Below are positions 1-64,000 of a stretch of 64,000 nucleotides of DNA, piece by piece (within the stretch, counting starts at the first letter, position 1; every line of letters begins with the position of its first letter). Origin of the DNA: Glandiceps talaboti (lineage: Eukaryota > Hemichordata > Enteropneusta > Spengelidae). Below the pieces are notes generated by a model, which was given only the letters and a program-made list of their open reading frames with translations, was not told where the DNA came from and made no database searches. The position numbers and the translations under genes are program-made. The stretch covers positions 13,139,591 through 13,203,590 of the forward strand of contig NC_135567.1 of NCBI RefSeq assembly GCF_964340395.1. The letters run 5' to 3'.

Positions 1-788
1 ACCCAACACAATGCTACATGTTTAGAGTGTAAGTCAAATATTATTCCCTCTGTTTGAAAACCGGCTACATCGTGATTTCAAAAGATTGATATACCGACCT
101 ACTTCCACTGGCTGGTTCAAAAGAGCGTCCCTAGGTTAGCAAATATGTGCAAAGTATTTACTCATTATTTTCATTAAAAAAACTTCGAACAAATAATCAA
201 TGATATATTGGCTAGCTATATGACACGTGTTATTGTGGTACAGTTGTAGATACGTTTTCGTCTGTATTTAGTGTCCGTACTCGAGAATATGAACCGTCTC
301 ACGGCATTTGATTGACTATATTTTTTTCAACTTAGGAGACAAGTGGTCTTATTTTTTTCAAACACAACCTACATCACTTTGTATATAGTTTTGTCTTGAG
401 CGACAACCTTTTCAATTGTTATTTTTACTCAGATGATGATTGAAACACACCAGAGAAACTTGATTTGACGAACACAGCGCTATTTACAATGTGTAAAGAG
501 TTGAGTCGTGCAATATACAAATACCACTGGGAGTAACCATCATGAATAATAGTATAAAATATACACTACGGTTACCATAGTGATATTTTAATGTTCATTG
601 TCAGTATTTGACGTCCGTAGTATTAGAAAACTAAATTAAGTTAATAGGATGAAGTTCAAGGTCGTGTTCTCAACCTTGGACACGGATCAATAAGTAGTTT
701 TGAAATGTAATGTTATCCTAGTAGCAAATTAACACCCCCCCCCCCCCCCATTCTATCCATCTCAGAGAAACACTTCATTAAGAGGTTG
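1..788 (+). repeat. 790-bp direct duplication, copy 1
   Basis: Nearly identical to 2557-3609 apart from substitutions and an insertion in copy 2. It starts at the window edge, so its left end is not seen. Contains a C15 run at 735-749. No coding potential found. Confidence 0.9.
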
Positions 789-1659
789 CCTTTCAGTGAA
801 TGCTGCAATGCTCATAAGTTAATCTATATATGAAATTAAAAATTTAGTGACCCACAAGCAGGGACACACTAAACACAATACACAATGCTGGACTCTGTAG
901 ATATTGTATGGACAAGTCTTTTGACCTAAAATCGAACCCGGAAGACATAGCTCGATGCATACAATAAGCACCGTCTCCACTCCTTCCACAGTCGAACTTT
1001 AAGACGATTGCAGTTTGTAGAATGTTTCACAGTTGTATTTGTTACTTCATTGAATATATCCCAATGTTACTGTTGTCTTCAAGACTTAATATTTTTATTA
1101 ACTTCTTTGTGAAAATCTAGCAGTACCATTGTTACACAATTTGGGGTATCTATCAACGTGGTGATAAGTTTGATTTGCATATTAAGTAAAATAGTACTGT
1201 TCATCAAAGCCATGCATATATATATAATATTCGCAATTTCAGTATCACTGCCCGTGTTTGAGCTGGAGCCAGTAAACACATGTAAGTGAATTATTGGTAA
1301 ACACAAAGCCAGCTACGCATGGATTCCTTAAATGGTTACACCCAAGCTTTCTTTTCACATCTTGGCATACCTGACACGGTTGACTATACAATGTATTGTG
1401 TTGTAGTCAAATGATTTATGAGTAAAATGACACCTAGTCAGGTGTATTGAATAGCTATATTGTCAACATGTTGAAGATAGAATGTAGACATGTGTGTTTT
1501 TTCGTGTAAGCACTGAGAACGGAAGAAAGAGTGCGGGTATCCACGTCGGGGGAAAATGAAAATCATTCAGAAATTCACATTCTTAATTGTGGCTGTCTAC
1601 GTACTTGTCTGCTCAGCATACCGACTAACAGATAGACGAGCATGCGTGTATACACACTT
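789..1659. other. intergenic sequence, no recognised feature
   Basis: AT-rich unique-looking DNA. Open frames here are short and show no domain or composition bias suggesting a gene. Confidence 0.5.
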
Positions 1660-2370
1660 ACACTTGATGCTGCTGGTGGTGGGGGTGGCAGTGATGGTAG
1701 TGGTGGTTGTGGATAAATGGTGGTGGTATGGATCAGTGGTGGTGGTGGTGGTGGTGGTGGTGGTACTGATGGTGGTGTTGTTGGTGGTGGTGGTATAGAT
1801 CAGTGGAGGTGGTGGTGCTGGTGGTGGTGGTGCTGGTGGTGGTGGTGGTGTGATGGTGATGACGACGACGACGAAGACGATGATGATGATGTTGATGCTG
1901 CTGGTGGTGGGGGTGGCAGTGATGGTAGTGGTGGTTGTGGATAAATGGTGGTGGTATGGATCAGTGGTGGTGGTGGTACTGATGGTGGTGTTGTTGGTGG
2001 TGGTGGTATAGATCAGTGGAGGTGGTGGTGGTGGTGGTGGTGGTGGTGGTGGTGGTGATGGTACGGATTAGTCGTGGTAGTGGTATGGATGAGTGGCAGG
2101 GGTGGTTGTGGTGGTGGTGGTGGTGATAATGATGGTACAGATCAGTGATGGTGGTGGTGGTGGTGGTGGTGGTGGTGGTGGTGGTGGTGGTCGTCGTCGT
2201 CGTCATCATAGTACGGATCAGTGTTGGTAGTGGTGTTGGTGGTGGTACTGGTGGTGGTACTGGTGGTGATGGTAGTGTTGTTTTTGTTGTGTTGTTGGTG
2301 GTGGTGGTATAGATCAGTGGTGGTGGTGGTGATGGTGGTGGTGGTGGTGGTGGTGGTGGTGGTGGTTCTT
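1660..2370 (+). repeat. GGT/GAT trinucleotide satellite
   Basis: About 700 bp of GTG/TGG-rich triplets with short interruptions (GATGACGACGA, ATAGATCAGTGG) that are themselves repeated, showing higher-order duplication. Long apparent frames here are low-complexity artefacts. Confidence 0.95.
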
Positions 2371-2556
2371 AGTTCTGTCAACTAGTGTACGACGAAATCG
2401 TTTATCAGTTCGCATTACCTGTGTTCCAATCTATAAAAGCACGACGTCGTAATTTGTAACGTCATATAATGTCTACTGGTTAGAAAATATCTTCAACTAG
2501 ACAACCGTCACTGTGCTAGCCATTTGATACCTGGTAAACAGGCTATAAATCATCAC

Positions 2557-3609
2557 ACCCAACACAATGCTACATGTTTAGAATGTAAGTCAAATATTAT
2601 TCCCTCTGTTTGAAAACCGGCCTACATCGTGATTTCAAAAGACTGACATACCGACCTACTTCCACTTACTGGTTCAAAAGAGTGTCCCTAGGTTAGCAAA
2701 TATGTGCAAAGTATTTACTCATTATTTTCATTAAAAAAACTTCGAACAAATAATCAATGATATATTGGCTGGCTATATGACACGTGTTATTGTGGTACAG
2801 TTGAAGATACGTTTTCGTCTGTATTTAGTGTCCGTACTCGAGAATATAAACGGTCTCACGGTCTCACGGCATTTGACTGACTATATTTTTTTTCAACTTA
2901 GGAGACAAGTGGTCTTATTTTTCAAACACAATCTACATCACTTTATATATAGTTTTGTCTTGACACTACACGAAAAGTCATATTTGACCATGTATTTCCA
3001 CCGGGGTAAATCTTTAGCAGAGGATGTGTAAATGTGGTGAGTATGAGACGAAGTGACACATTTGACTTGATTCACCCCCCCCCCCCCCGTGATCTCTCCC
3101 CTGGGGGTTGTAGGCAGTCAAAAGTGTCACTTCGTCTCGTACTACCCCTTGACAGAGATGTAGTTAGGTGGGTCACATGTAGGGTTAAGGTTGGGTAAAG
3201 GTGGGTAAATTTGACTTTTCGTAGTGTGAGCGACAACCTCTTCAATTGTTATTTTTACTCAGATGATGATTGAAACACCAGAGAAATTTGATTTGACGAA
3301 CACAACGCTATTTACACTGTGAAAACAGTTGAGTCGTACAATATACACATACCACTTAGAGTAAACATTATAAATAATAGTATAAAATATACATTACGGT
3401 TACCATAGTGATATTTTTAATGTTCATTGTCAGTATTTGATGTCCGTAGTATTAGAAAACTAAATTAAGTTAATTGGATGAAGTTCAAGGTCATGTTCTC
3501 AACCTTGGTCACGGATCAATATGTAGTTTTGAAATGCAATGTTATTCTAGCGAATTAAACCCCCCAAAGTTTATCCATCTCAGAGAACCACTTCATTAAG
3601 AGGTGGCCT
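2557..3609 (+). repeat. 790-bp direct duplication, copy 2, with inserted MITE
   Basis: Matches positions 1-788. It differs by a 263-bp insertion at 2964-3226 and by a short duplication of TCTCACGG near 2855. Confidence 0.9.
2964..3226. mobile_element. 263-bp MITE with TGA target duplication and a preserved empty site
   Basis: Ends CACTAC...GTAGTG with inverted GAAAAGTCA blocks, plus internal inverted arms (GAGACGAAGTGACAC and its complement) around a C15 run. Flanked by TGA on both sides. The paralogous segment near 393 reads TCTTGAGCG without the insert. Confidence 0.88.
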
Positions 3610-3883
3610 TGTTAGTAATCACACCCACATAAATAAAAAACAAACACGTCAGCATTGTGATTCCATCTAAGAAAAGCAAAAGTAAAAAGTGTGGGGAATT
3701 CGTACTATGCTGTGCCTGACAAGCTGGTATGTCTGGGAGCTAGATCTCGCGAACTCTAACCTCAGAATGCTCATACACTAAGTTTACCAAGTCTATAATA
3801 TTATCAGTCTATACACTAACATCATATTAACAACCATTGGTTAATCTAGCATAGTCTAATTTAAAAACAACTTGGTAGGTACA

Positions 3884-4021
3884 TAATCTCGCTGCCAGAC
3901 TCGTGACTATCGTCCCCAATCTGTTTCTGTATGCCGAGCGGCGCAGCCGCGAGAAGATAGGGACTTGTCGGTACACATAAACAGATTAGGGACGATAGTC
4001 ACGAGTCTGGCAGGGAGACTA
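3884..4021. mobile_element. 138-bp MITE with 9-bp target duplication
   Basis: About 40-bp terminal inverted repeats (TCTCGCTGCCAGACTCGTGA and complement) flanked by GTAGGTACA at 3875-3883 and 4022-4030. A 9-bp duplication is typical of Mutator-like elements; that assignment is inference. Confidence 0.88.
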
Positions 4022-4030
4022 GTAGGTACA

Positions 4031-5297
4031 GTACATCAATAAGCTAGGACGGTTTATCCATTGCTTGTCTATTGTCTCCTAAATGTTTGTGATTTATTCT
4101 GCTCTCGGAATGACCCAGTACAGGAAAGTGTAAAGACATGTACATATGTTCGCACGTATATTGTTCCGTCTACTCAATAATTTTGCAGTAATGTGTGGAT
4201 AAACAATAAAATATTGGAAAGAACATAACGGAGTAATTGTAGTTTTATTAAAGTTTCGCATTATTTCTGTCCATACAATTATGCAGTGTTTTGAATTTTG
4301 ATTGGCTTATCACGGGGCATTTCAAAAGTGTTGAACAAAAACCCAGCAACTCATGGGATCTAGAACACGAATCAACAGGTAGTAGCAAAATGCAATTGAT
4401 GTTAGAAAGTATTTACTCTAGTGAATTAATATTCCCAAGTAGATCCCACTAAGGGTAATATGAAACTATTTAGACATACCGTAAGCTTGTTGGCAATTAC
4501 ACGCCGAACAAACATAATGCATTGCACGGTGAAATCCCACAACGCAGAGGCAGATGTCTCTATTTCCGGGAGCATGACCGCATAGAGACGGGCCCTTGCT
4601 AATACCATTATGTGTGTGAAAATGCACTACTTTCATGGCAAGAGTGGGAGTTTAACAACCAGGATTAGCCAAACTCTGTATACATAATGTCAATTTACCA
4701 CGGGAAATGTATAACCCTTTTTAGTTGATATTTTAAAATTGATATTGTCTGATTTTCCTTCAACGTAACTGCAAGGCACGATGCATATCCTATAGTGTCA
4801 GTGACACTCGTGAAACGTTACTACACTAAAATCCATTACATAAAACTAACAAAAACTCGCCTACCTTGTCCATAAACCGAGTTACCGAGACAGAGGAGAC
4901 AAAGTCCCACTATGTAGACGTCAATCAGTTTTATGTACATTCTGGATCGGTATCATTCAGGTCTCAGTAATGAAAGTTATGGTGATCAGTCGGACTCGTA
5001 TACAGCAGCTCGTGCTACTGTGTAACTTGCCCAGAACTAACTTTTACCTCGTCATGCTATAACTTCTTATACTACAGTCCCATTCTTAGCTCTTTTCATA
5101 TGTTAATATCGTGACGTGATGGGAATTCAACCGGAGGCTAAGGGCATCTAGGCACCTCTACACTAACGTTCCCTTGTCAGGCTCCAACTTCTTGTACAAA
5201 GCTCGCTTTCGTAGATATTTTCATAAGTTAATATTACTACTTGATGTTAGTTTAAAAGGCAATCACAGTATTCTACAGAATCGATGTATATCTAACC
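4031..5297. other. intergenic sequence, no recognised gene
   Basis: No domain-bearing frame. 5250-5297 resembles the unit of the 56-bp satellite at 12508 (ACAGTATTCTAC, GATGTATA), so a repeat remnant is present. Confidence 0.45.
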
Positions 5298-7468
5298 ATT
5301 CAGGGTTGTCGGTGGCCGGGTGGTTTAACCACTTGCCTCTTACCACTGCGGTCGGGGTTTGAACCCCATTCAGGGTTGTCAGTGGCCGAGTGGTTAGACC
5401 ACTTGTCTCTTACCACTGCGGTCGGGGTTTGAACCCCATTCAGGGTTGTCAGTGGCCGAGTGGTTAGACCACTTGCCTCTTACCACTGCGGTCGGGGTTT
5501 GAACCCCATTCAGGGTTGTCAGTGGCCGAGTGGTTAAACCACTTGCCTCTTACCACTGTGGTTGGGGTTTGAACCCCATTCAGGGTTGTCAGTGGCCGCG
5601 TGGTTAAACCACTTGCCTCTTACCACTGCGGTCGGGGTTCAACCCCATTCAGGGTTGTCGGTGGCCGAGTGGTTAAACCACTTGCCTCTTACCACTGCGG
5701 TCGGGGTTTGAACCCCATTCAGGGTTGTCTGTGGCCGAGTGGTTAAACCACTTGCCTCTTACCACTGCGGTCGGGGTTTGAACCCCATTCAGGGTTGTCT
5801 GTGGCCGAGTGGTTAAACCACTTGCCTCTTACCACTGCGGTCGGGGTTTGAACCCCATTCAGGGTTGTCAGTGGCCGAGTGGTTAGACCACTTGCCTCTT
5901 ACCACTGCGGTCGGGGTTTGAACCCCATTCAGGGTTGTCAGTGGCCGAGTGGTTACACCACTTGCCTCTTACCACTGCGGTCGGGGTTTGAACCCCATTC
6001 AGGGTTGTCAGTGGCCGAGTGTTTGACCACTTGCCTCTTACCACTGCGGTCAGGGTTTGAACCCCATTCAGGGTTGTCAGTGGCCGAGTGGTTAAACCAC
6101 TTGCCTCTTACCACTGCGGTCGGGGTTTGAACCCCATTCAGGGTTGTCAGTGGCCGAGTGGTTAAACCACTTGCCTCTTACCACTGCGGTCGGGGTTTGA
6201 ACCCCATTCAGGGTTGTCAGTGGCCGAGTGGTTAGACCACTTCCTTCTTACCACTGCGGTCGGGGTTTGAACCCCATTCAGGGTTGTCAGTGGCCGAGTG
6301 GTTAGACCACTTGCCTCTTACCACTGCGGTCGGGGTTTGAACCCCATTCAGGGTTGTCAGTGGCCGAGTGGTTAGACCACTTGCCTCTTACCACTGAGAT
6401 CGGGGTTTGAACCCCATTCAGGGTTGTCAGTGGCCGAGTGGTTAGACCACTTGCCTCTTACCACTGCGGTCGGGGTTTGAACCCCATTCAGGGTTGTCAG
6501 TGGCCGCGTGGTTAAACCACTTGCCTCTTACCACTGTTGTCGGGGTTTGAACCCCATTCAGGGTTGTCAGTGGCTGAGTGGTTAGACCACTTGCCTCTTA
6601 CCACTGCGGTCGGGGTTTGAACCCCATTCAGGGTTGTCAGTGGCCGAGTGGTTAGACCACTTGCCTCTTACCACTGCGGTCGGGGTTTGAACCCGATTCA
6701 GGGTTGTCAGTGGCCGCGTGGTTAAACCACTTGCCTCTTACCACTGTTGTCGGGGTTTGAACCCCATTCAGGGTTGTCAGTGGCCGAGTGGTTGGACCAC
6801 TTGCCTCTTACCACTGCGGTCGGGGTTTGAACCCCATTCAGGGTTGTCAGTGGCCGAGTGGTTAAACCACTTGCCTCTTATCACTGCGGTCGGGGTTCAA
6901 ACCCATTCAGGGTTGTCAGTGGCCGAGTGGTTAGACCACTTGCCTCTTACCACTGCGGTCGGGGTTCAAACCCATTCAGGGTTGTCAGTGGCCGAGTGGT
7001 TAGACCACTTGCCTCTTACCACTGCGGTCGGGGTTCAAACCCATTCAGGGTTGTCAGTGGCCGAGTGGTTAGACCACTTGCCTCTTACCACTGCGGTCGG
7101 GGTTTGAACCCCATTCAGGGTTGTCAGTGGCCGAGTGGTTAGACCACTTGCCTCTTACCACTGCGGTCGGGGTTCAAACCCATTCAGGGTTGTCAGTGGC
7201 CGAGTGGTTAGACCACTTGCCTCTTACCACTGCGGTCGGGGTTTGAACCCCATTCAGGGTTGTCAGTGGCCGAGTGGTTAGACCACTTGCCTCTTACCAC
7301 TGCGGTCGGGGTTTGAACCCCATTCAGGGTTGTCAGTGGCCGAGTGGTTAAACCACTTGCCTCTTACCACTGCGGTTGGGGTTTGAACCCCATTCAGGGT
7401 TGTCGGTGGCCGAGTGGTTAAACCACTTGCCTCTTACCACTGCAGTTGGGGTTTGAACCCCATTCAGG
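5298..7468 (+). repeat. tandem array of about 31 tRNA-like SINE heads (70 bp each)
   Basis: Unit: GTTGTCAGTGGCCGAGTGG, then a CTTGCCTCTTACCACTGCGG segment, then GGGGTTTGAACCCCATTCAG. TGGCCGAGTGG fits a Pol III A box (tRNA-Ser/Leu-like D arm) and GGTTYRAACCC fits a B box. Units are about 97% alike; some carry GGTTCAAACCC. Frames through it are artefacts. Confidence 0.93.
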
Positions 7469-7655
7469 GTACCACACTGTAAGTAAGAAGAGTTTGACTC
7501 TGCCGAACAACACAGGTTTTCCCCGGGTACTCCGGTTTCCTCGTGCATTAACACTGAACCCATGAGGGATGGCCCTCACTTTACTTGGGAGACAAGTGTT
7601 TATATACTTAAAGAACTATCCAGTATAAAAATAAAAGATTATAATTATTATTATC
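7469..7655 (+). mobile_element. SINE body and tail following the head array
   Basis: Matches the body of the inverted full SINE at 17770-18053: GTAAGTAAGAAGAGT, CCCCGGGTACTCCGGTTTCC, GAGGGATGGCCCTCACT, GGGAGACAAGTGTTTATATA, ending with an ATT-rich tail. The array plus this body is thus one SINE with its head multiplied. Confidence 0.88.
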
Positions 7656-8080
7656 ACTTACATTTGACTGAACTAAACCAGGTATTAAGATCATATTATT
7701 TATAAATGATCCAATCATGTAAGTTATGATAATTATGTATTTTTAAAAAAATGTACAAAAACTCCCTACTATGTAATCAATAATTCTAAAAATACCACAA
7801 TTCGGTATTTGAGTTATTTTTTTACTTTTTATTTATTTTGTTGAGTTATCAGGAATTGAATAGAGTAGAAAATGGTTACCTTACGTAAACACAAGTTCCC
7901 TAAGCTCCTGTTGATAAAGCACTCGCCTTAGAATTGGAGGTGTGTGTGCGTGCGTGTGGTGGGGGTCTATTGAAAATAAACATCTATATATATATATAAT
8001 ACAATATAATATTTTATATATAATACATCTTGTATTACGTAAGTCCCTCTGGGCAATTACAACAAAGCACTGTTATAGGA
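7656..8080. other. AT-rich intergenic sequence
   Basis: No gene or clear repeat beyond TA-rich runs at 7986-8030. Confidence 0.45.
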
Positions 8081-8166
8081 AATATATACATACATACATA
8101 CATACATACATACATACATACACTCACTCACTCACACACACACATATATATATATACACATATACA
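8081..8166 (+). repeat. CATA / CACT / CA / TA microsatellites
   Basis: Consecutive (ACAT)n, (CACT)n, (CA)n and (TA)n tracts. Confidence 0.95.
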
Positions 8167-8589
8167 TAGTTTCATTCTTCTTTCGCCAAGTAGAGTGCTC
8201 GATCACCTTGTAGAGCATACATATCATACATAAAAATGAAAGAAGCCGAGTATGATATTACATTATGTATTTACGCTACGGACCGTTTCACCAGAAGGAT
8301 CGTCGCATGTAATAATAGTATGGTGTAACCATGTAATAGTAATCATTGGCTTTATATTTTGCATTACATAAACCAACCCAACACATACAAGACACAGAAA
8401 CAAGTTACCATCAGTTTTTCTTTTATTATTGTCACAAAGTAATTTCACTTTTATACAAAAACAATAAAGTTTAATTGAAAAGACTTAATACAATTTATCA
8501 AAACTCAAAATATACCGTGGGTAAAATATTTTTTAGGTGTTTACAAAAATATTCATTTGGCAGTACATTGTATAAGTAAGTAAATAATC

Positions 8590-8885
8590 TAGAATCCTTA
8601 AATATCTAGAATTCTCATTTAGAATCTTGAATTCTTAATTAGACTAGAATTCTTATTTAGAATCTTGAATTCTTAACTAGAACTTAGAATTTTTAAGTTA
8701 GAATCTATAATTTTTAATTAGAATCTAGAATTCTTAACTAGAATCTAGAATTCTTAACTAGAATCTAGAATTCCTAATTAGAATCTAGAATTCTTAATTA
8801 GAATCTAGAATTCTTAATTAGAATCTAGAATTCTTAACTAGAATCTAGAATTCCTAATTAGCATCTAGAATTTTTAATTAGAGTC
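8590..8885 (+). repeat. 20-bp minisatellite
   Basis: About 14 copies of TAGAATCTAGAATTCTTAAT with substitutions. The unit is near-palindromic at TCTAGA and GAATTC. Confidence 0.92.
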
Positions 8886-9264
8886 CTTGAAATGTGGAAA
8901 ACATCTTAGGACGTAACTTTGTAAGAAAATGAGCCAAAAATGATCAATAGTTGCATTTTACAAAAGTTAATTAATTTTTGGAATGTGTTTAATCAACATA
9001 CAATATGGCAGCCTGGAAGTAGGTGTTACTGTACATCAAGTTACTGTGAGACAGGCTCGCAAACCAGAGCTGTTATTTCTTCAGCGGTGCACCTCGGACG
9101 GTACCGTAAAAGATGCTGTGGTTTACGACGATGTTGTGAGATTGACTTCTTCCATAGTAATATGTTACAAAAGATATAGTTCATTAATTTTTGGGGGGAA
9201 TATGTTCCATAAATTTAATGAAGTGAATAAAATTGAAGGTTTATTTCTTAAAGGTCAAGATGTC

Positions 9265-9560
9265 ACAGATCGCTACGCCATCTTGGAGCGACAATGTGTA
9301 CGCCATCTTGTGGAAAATTTCTAGTGACAACACGTATGCCATATTGTGGAAAATTTCTAGCAACAACAGATCGCTACGCCATCTTGTGGAAAATTTTGAG
9401 CGACAATGTGTACGCCATCTTGTGGAAAATTTCTAGTGACAACACGTACGCTATATTGTGGAAAATTTCTAGCAACAGCATGTAAGCCATCTTGTGGAAA
9501 ATTTCTAGCAACAACATGTACACCATCTTGTGGAAAAAATTTAGCGACAACACTGAATAC
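9265..9560 (+). repeat. 36-bp minisatellite
   Basis: About eight copies with TACGCCATCTTGTGGAAAA and TTTCTAG(C/T)GACAACA cores. 36 bp is a codon multiple, so open frames arise in several phases; no start context or domain supports coding. Confidence 0.9.
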
Positions 9561-9829
9561 AAGTAACAAATCAACTTCTGCTTGTTCTCGTGAATGAAAC
9601 TTGGACGTCTCTCAACAAACACTTACAGTACAAACAGGGTTACGGTAAAGCCAGCAAATGACAATTCGACAAATCCTATCAACCTGAACAGACGAAATGT
9701 AACTCATAAGTAATGAGAACCTTTGGTCGTCATACAATAATGTATAACAAGGATTACTAGCATTTCACTCATGGAACAAGACATTTCGTACACCCAATCA
9801 GATAATTTTAACTGCAAAAAATAAATAAT

Positions 9830-10060
9830 TACAGAGATGCCCCAACACAATTGGAATATACAAGTGGATACAAGTAAATTGATTATGAGTTGGAAAGTAA
9901 ATAATTGCAGCCATTAAAATCATCAAGTCTATGTGTAATGTTTTCATTAGAAGCCTGTTTCTCCTGCTCAGTGTAAGAATAGCAATGCTTATCAGTGTTC
10001 AATGTGATTGGGTAAAAGGATCCTGCTGTGTTTATTGTGTCTCTGTTATTGATTTTTCAG
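9830..10060. repeat. interspersed repeat, also inverted at 15140-15410
   Basis: Shared blocks include GCAGCCATTAAAATCATCAA, GAATAGCAATGCTTATCAGT and TGGGTAAAAGGATCCTGCTG. Related fragments lie at 47880-47980 and 48340-48490. The copy here covers the likely TOPBP1 3' UTR. Confidence 0.8.
10031..10036 (-). terminator. possible polyadenylation signal of TOPBP1
   Basis: AATAAA on the minus strand about 170 nt after the stop codon. It lies inside an interspersed repeat also seen at about 15140-15410, so it may have been supplied by that repeat. No transcript evidence is available. Confidence 0.35.
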
Positions 10061-10207
10061 AGCTGAGATGTGTCTGAGGAATAAATGTGTCTCATTAGTG
10101 AGATACCCATGTAACCCGTTTGTACTGCCTAACTCCAATGAGGAAACTCTATCATGTTATAAAACAGAATTCGACAAGAAAGGGGGCGGAGTCACTATAG
10201 ATACATG

Positions 10208-63843
<53,636 letters not shown>

Positions 63844-64000
63844 CTGAAAAAAAATTATAATTATTTTTAAATAAAGTTTGTTTGTTTGTTTTTTGTTTGT
63901 TTGACTTTATTTAACTTGATAAATTGTTCCGCCAAAGGCTCTTCTCACACAATGTCGAGTAAGGGAAATTTACAATATTTGCATTTATTAAAGTCATACC
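63844..64000 (-). other. TOPBP1: intron before W1, with possible next donor at the window edge
   Basis: T-rich intron with (TTTG)n. The final plus-strand bases CATAC-C give minus G|GTATGA, a plausible donor whose exon would begin at 64000 and end in the G needed to complete W1's first codon. One base of evidence only. Confidence 0.35.

Noticed and set aside
1556-2381. Open frames of Val, Gly, Thr or His runs on both strands
   Set aside because: They are translations of the GGT satellite, with no stop only because of triplet composition.
5298-7468. CRISPR array or functional tRNA gene cluster
   Set aside because: Units are contiguous without unique spacers. The internal arm does not form a convincing anticodon stem, and the SINE body follows the array.
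5298-7563. Frames of 60-129 aa repeating SVAEWLNHLPLTTAVGV-like units
   Set aside because: They are translations of the tRNA-like array. The A and B boxes explain the conservation; no protein role is supported.
9233-9622. Frames with YAILWKISSDN repeats
   Set aside because: 36-bp minisatellite translated in several frames and both strands; no signal or domain.

Overview
This is a eukaryotic, AT-rich, repeat-laden genomic window from an animal. Canonical GT-AG introns, a full multi-BRCT TOPBP1 gene, TRIM/NHL-type genes, tRNA-derived SINEs and many short inverted-repeat elements point to a marine invertebrate, most likely a lophotrochozoan. That placement is an inference from gene style, not a proven identity.

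The backbone is one minus-strand gene, TOPBP1, the DNA-damage checkpoint scaffold that activates ATR. I could trace 30 coding exons from 63843 down to the stop codon at 10208. Their joined length is 4390 nt: one partial-codon base plus 1463 codons including the stop. Every splice junction keeps phase. The first roughly 90 codons lie beyond the right edge. Exons W1-W4 sit at 61064-63843 and exons W5-W30 at 10208-34898. They are separated by a single 26165-nt intron (34899-61063) that splits BRCT2.

Inside that intron, on the opposite strand, are three related RING/TRIM-type genes. Gene A (37481-40738) is RING, two B-boxes, coiled coil, repeat-rich spacer, filamin-like domain and NHL repeats, 1085 aa, in a single coding exon. 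Gene B (exons 44428-44731 and 51454-53420) is RING, coiled coil, filamin-like and NHL, 756 aa; it has no B-boxes and Asp replaces the RING histidine. Gene C (58937-60358) is RING, two B-boxes, coiled coil and a Gln-rich basic tail, 473 aa, with no NHL. Shared N-terminal sequence and gene order suggest local duplication inside the host intron.

The rest is mobile and tandem repeat DNA. 1-10 kb is intergenic: a 790-bp direct duplication, a GGT satellite, MITEs, and an array of about 31 tRNA-like SINE heads. The TOPBP1 introns carry MITEs with readable target-site duplications, a 1.3-kb CAGGG-ended transposon, SINEs, foldback elements and several minisatellites. A recurring theme is tandem duplication of exon edges or gene ends into neighbouring non-coding DNA. 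Examples are 29 copies of a 44-bp unit carrying a real splice donor (62475-63710), decayed copies of the penultimate TOPBP1 exon, and duplicated 3' ends of genes A and B.
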